Part shown: positions 59,496 through 64,000 of the stretch, piece after piece
Position numbering within the stretch: the stretch's first letter is position 1
How the letters are laid out: each line of letters opens with the position of its first letter
From: an uncultured SAR86 cluster bacterium
Lineage (GTDB): Bacteria; Pseudomonadota; Gammaproteobacteria; Magnimaribacterales; Magnimaribacteraceae
Length of the DNA: 64,000 nt
Direction: 5' to 3'
NCBI GenBank assembly: GCA_902574355.1
Contig: CACGNN010000005.1
Coordinates: 1 to 64,000, forward strand
The notes under the pieces: model-generated
What the model was told of the DNA's origin: nothing
What the model saw: only the letters and a program-made list of their open reading frames with translations
Database searches by the model: none
Translations under genes and position numbers: made by a program

Positions 59496-60923
59496 TTATT
59501 TGTTCTGACTTTCAAGTTCCATCCTAAGCTCTTTGTGTTTTTGCTTAGTAAGAGGGTAGTACCAAGTTAGAAGTAAAGCAGGCAGGAAAAATACGGCACA
59601 ACCTAGGCAATAATAAATTCTTAAAGCTAGCATCGCATCGTCTGAATTTATTATTCCCGGTACAAATCCAGAGAAGTCTACCAATATAGCCGCAGCCCAA
59701 ACGGCTATCATTGCGGATACTTTCGCTATCATTCCATTCAATGCAAAGAATGTTCCAGCACGTCTCCCTCCAGTTTTTAAAGAATCTAGGTCCACAACAT
59801 CTGCCAACATGGAGGCAGGTAGGAATTGAAGGCCACCAAAACAGAATCCTTTGAGAAGAAACAGGATATGAAACTCAGTAAAATCGCCTCTTTCAAGAAA
59901 AAAACATAAAAAACTTACTGTTCCGGTGCCTACAAGAGTTATACAAAAAGCTTTATGCTTACCTAAAGTTTTACCTAGCCAAAGCCAGAACGGAATTCCT
60001 ATTAGTCCCGCAATAAAGTATCTTGCATAAGAAGCACCCACAGTCTCAATTCCAATGACATCTCTTACAAACCAGAGAGATAAAGTATTTCTAAATGACT
60101 CTCCTGCAATCACCAAGAAAATGATTAATAAAATTCTTACTAGTAAAGGATTTTCGGCAGCATATTTTAGTCCTTCAAGTAAAGGAATCTTTTTTTCAAC
60201 CTTTGGCATAGGATCTGGCACTTTCCAAATTGCCCACGCGGCAAAGATGGGTAGCAACAGAACAATACCAATCCCCATACTCGCTAAAATATCCGACATT
60301 TTTCCCGAAGTAGAAAAATCTTGAAAAATAAAAATCGCTGCAAGCATCCTCTTTATTGATTCCAGGACTCCTATTCCCTGTCCTGAGACTTCAATGGCAA
60401 GAGGTATAAGTGCAGAAATCAACAAACCAATTAAAGTCCATCCTTCTCTCCCGCTGACAACTCTTGATCTCTGATGATAATCTGATGATATCTCAGCACC
60501 CCATGCACCATAAGGAATATTAATTATGGTTGAACCTAAATACATAAGCATCATCCAAATCACAAAGTACGCAATTGAGACTTCTGAACCAGGGATGAAT
60601 AACTTATAAATAGCCAACATCATCAAAGGGATGCCTAATATAATCCAAGGCTTTCTTCTTCCAATAGAAGTCCTAGTAGAATCACCTAACTGACCAAGAA
60701 TTGGATCAGTAATTACATCTGTGAACCTTGCAATTAAAAGGAGATTGGCAATGATATAAAGAGGAATGCCTACAACCTCAGAATAAAAGGGAATTAGCCA
60801 GATTGCTATTGGATAGCCAATCATTGCTAAAGGAGTTGCAAGCCCTCCATAAGCAAAAATTGTATTACGCTGAACTGTCGTAGTACTCATAACTCCCCTA
60901 GAAATGATAAATTCCAAGGTCAT
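59496..60923 (-). CDS. MFS transporter, GPH/MelB-like
   Basis: About 12 TM; RFTDVITDPILGQLGDSTRTSIGRRKPWI. A better start may be ATG at 60890 (MSTTTVQRN). Confidence 0.88.
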   Translation of the reverse strand: MTLEFIISRGVMSTTTVQRNTIFAYGGLATPLAMIGYPIAIWLIPFYSEVVGIPLYIIANLLLIARFTDVITDPILGQLGDSTRTSIGRRKPWIILGIPLMMLAIYKLFIPGSEVSIAYFVIWMMLMYLGSTIINIPYGAWGAEISSDYHQRSRVVSGREGWTLIGLLISALIPLAIEVSGQGIGVLESIKRMLAAIFIFQDFSTSGKMSDILASMGIGIVLLLPIFAAWAIWKVPDPMPKVEKKIPLLEGLKYAAENPLLVRILLIIFLVIAGESFRNTLSLWFVRDVIGIETVGASYARYFIAGLIGIPFWLWLGKTLGKHKAFCITLVGTGTVSFLCFFLERGDFTEFHILFLLKGFCFGGLQFLPASMLADVVDLDSLKTGGRRAGTFFALNGMIAKVSAMIAVWAAAILVDFSGFVPGIINSDDAMLALRIYYCLGCAVFFLPALLLTWYYPLTKQKHKELRMELESQNK

Positions 60924-60937
60924 ATTATAGTTTTGAG

Positions 60938-62659
<1,722 letters not shown>

Positions 62660-62687
62660 TTAAAGCAGAAGTTATGCCCGGTTAACT

Positions 62688-62750
62688 CTAAAAAAAAGAG
62701 ACCGGGATAGTCAGTCGTAGCTGAATATTTTTTTTAGCGACTAAAATCAT
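62688..62750 (-). promoter_or_regulatory. Candidate leuA leader peptide and attenuator region (MILVAKKNIQLRLTIPVSFF*)
   Basis: 21-codon minus-strand ORF upstream of leuA with 8/20 Ile/Leu/Val; overlaps mutually exclusive hairpins and a T8 tract. Confidence 0.4.
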
Positions 62751-62759
62751 CGGCGCTAG

Positions 62760-62786
62760 CTTATATTTGCAAGCAATTAAGGTCAA
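62760..62786 (-). promoter_or_regulatory. Candidate leuA promoter
   Basis: Minus strand TTGACC (62786-62781), 15-nt spacer, TATAAG (62765-62760). Confidence 0.4.
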
Positions 62787-62823
62787 GTTGAGTCTTTTTT
62801 TTCAAATAGTAAAATTGCAAAAT

Positions 62824-63225
62824 ATGGTTTTATCAAAATATCAAAAACTCCAAGAGCTAGGTATAGATATATGGAAAAAAAGATCTGATCAGGAGACTAT
62901 TTTTTTTCAAGATGAAGTCTATTCAATCGACAGAAATTGTATTCTGTGTCTTGGAAAAAAAGACGAGAAAGTTTCAGAAGAGGATAAAATAATTTTTTTA
63001 AAGACACTTGCTAAGTCAATTGGAAAAAATAATTTCCTGAAAATAAATAAACTAGAAAATCCCGAATTAATAAATAACATCATAGTTTTAGGAACAGATA
63101 TTCCACAATATTCAGAGCAATATGCAAATTCTGAAATATCATCTTATGATTCCATGACAGAAATATGTTCATCAAAAGAGTCTAAACAGCTTTTTTTGGA
63201 TCAGTTAAAAGCTTTAAATTTATAA
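62824..63225 (+). CDS. holD: Probable divergent DNA polymerase III psi subunit (HolD-like)
   Basis: N-terminus YQKLQELGIDIWKKR resembles HolD LQQLGITQWSLRR; central LGTD; directly upstream of rimI as in E. coli holD-rimI. Start re-assigned to ATG 62824. Confidence 0.5.
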   Translation: MVLSKYQKLQELGIDIWKKRSDQETIFFQDEVYSIDRNCILCLGKKDEKVSEEDKIIFLKTLAKSIGKNNFLKINKLENPELINNIIVLGTDIPQYSEQYANSEISSYDSMTEICSSKESKQLFLDQLKALNL

Positions 63226-63234
63226 AAATATTTC

Positions 63235-63711
63235 ATGGACTACTCTTATTTAGATTTTAGCCACTTAGATTCAGTTCTCGAAATAGAGAGAGAATCTAAC
63301 CCTTTCCCTTGGACAGAAAGAAACTTCACTGACTGTTTAGAGAAAGGTTATTACTCTTTGGCTCTAGAGGACAATGAACGGTTGGTAGGTTTCGCTATTA
63401 TGGCAATTTCATCTGAAGAGTCACATCTTCTGAATATAGGTGTAAATAAAGATTTTAGGGGTTCAGGGTACGGAGAGAGAATATTAAAAAAAATGATAAT
63501 TGCTGCTGAAGTTATGGGAAGCAAGAAAATACTTCTTGAAGTAAGAGTCTCAAATAAAATTGCTTATAGACTTTATGAGAAACTTGGATTTCATGAAATT
63601 GGTGAAAGAAAAAAATATTATAGACTCCCTGAAGGCAGAGAAGATGCTTATGTTATGTCCAAAACCCTCAAAAAAGGTTTTGTAAGTAATTTATTTTTTT
63701 CTAAGAGTTAA
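63235..63711 (+). CDS. rimI: Ribosomal protein S18-alanine N-acetyltransferase
   Basis: GNAT: LLNIGVNKDFRGSGYGERILKKMI...EVRVSNKIAYRLYEKLGFHEIGERKKYY. Confidence 0.93.
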   Translation: MDYSYLDFSHLDSVLEIERESNPFPWTERNFTDCLEKGYYSLALEDNERLVGFAIMAISSEESHLLNIGVNKDFRGSGYGERILKKMIIAAEVMGSKKILLEVRVSNKIAYRLYEKLGFHEIGERKKYYRLPEGREDAYVMSKTLKKGFVSNLFFSKS

Positions 63712-64000
63712 TTAACTTTTCAATATCAGTCTGGATCTGCTCAGGAGTTGTTGAAGATCCGTATCTATTGACAGGTTCACCATCTTTACTAATAAGGAAT
63801 TTGGTGAAATTCCATTTAATTTTTTCCGTTCCAAGAAGCCCTTTTTTTTCCTTAGTTAAAAATTTAAATAAAGGATGAGCATTGTCTCCATTTACATCAA
63901 TTTTACTAAAGATTGGAAAAGTACTTCCATAATTTAAGCTGCAAAATTCAACAATTTGTTCATTAGACCCGGGCTCTTGACCGCCAAATTGATTACAAGG
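63701..64000 (-). CDS. Glutathione peroxidase, C-terminal part (5' end beyond window; not in ORF track)
   Basis: Minus strand from 64000: PCNQFGGQEPGSNEQIVEFCSLNYGSTFPIFSKIDVNGDNAHPLFKFLTKEKKGLLGTEKIKWNFTKFLISKDGEPVNRYGSSTTPEQIQTDIEKLINS*; CNQFGGQEPG and KWNFTKFL motifs. Confidence 0.95.
   Translation of the reverse strand, partial: PCNQFGGQEPGSNEQIVEFCSLNYGSTFPIFSKIDVNGDNAHPLFKFLTKEKKGLLGTEKIKWNFTKFLISKDGEPVNRYGSSTTPEQIQTDIEKLINS

Noticed and set aside
62767-62823. TTG start at 62767 for the holD-like ORF
   Set aside because: It would sit in the leuA promoter region; ATG 62824 gives an N-terminus matching HolD-like proteins.

Overview
The window is AT-rich, gene-dense bacterial chromosome, almost entirely core genome. 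Gene order and protein sequences point to a streamlined marine gammaproteobacterium, possibly SAR86-like (inference; no search was run). Contents in order: the 3' part of rpoC; the str, S10, spc and alpha ribosomal operons (rpsL to rplQ); uvrA/ssb; fabA-fabB; ispB/rplU-rpmA-obgE-proB; rpsT; a small variable block (GT9 glycosyltransferase, SMP-30-like, SDR-like); smpB-ssrA (tmRNA); an NSS transporter; bamE/fur; grpE-dnaK-dnaJ-dapB; rpsB-tsf-frr; uppS-cdsA-dxr-rseP-bamA-skp-lpxD-fabZ-lpxA-lpxB-rnhB-dnaE-accA-tilS; a crotonase; an MFS transporter; leuA; a probable divergent holD; rimI; and a partial glutathione peroxidase. Three genes missing from the ORF track were found by reading: rpmD, rpmJ and the tmRNA. 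A partial glutathione peroxidase was also found at the right edge. I found no CRISPR array, mobile element, prophage or tRNA. I did not find a clearly novel multi-gene system. The best leads are small: a possible leuA attenuation leader, a glycine-initiated tmRNA tag, a possible S10-operon attenuator where tuf is missing, missing tuf and pyrH in conserved operons, a cryptic HolD-like gene, an acidic tail on ribosomal protein S2, near-consensus sigma-32 promoters, and near-zero spacing at every convergent gene junction.
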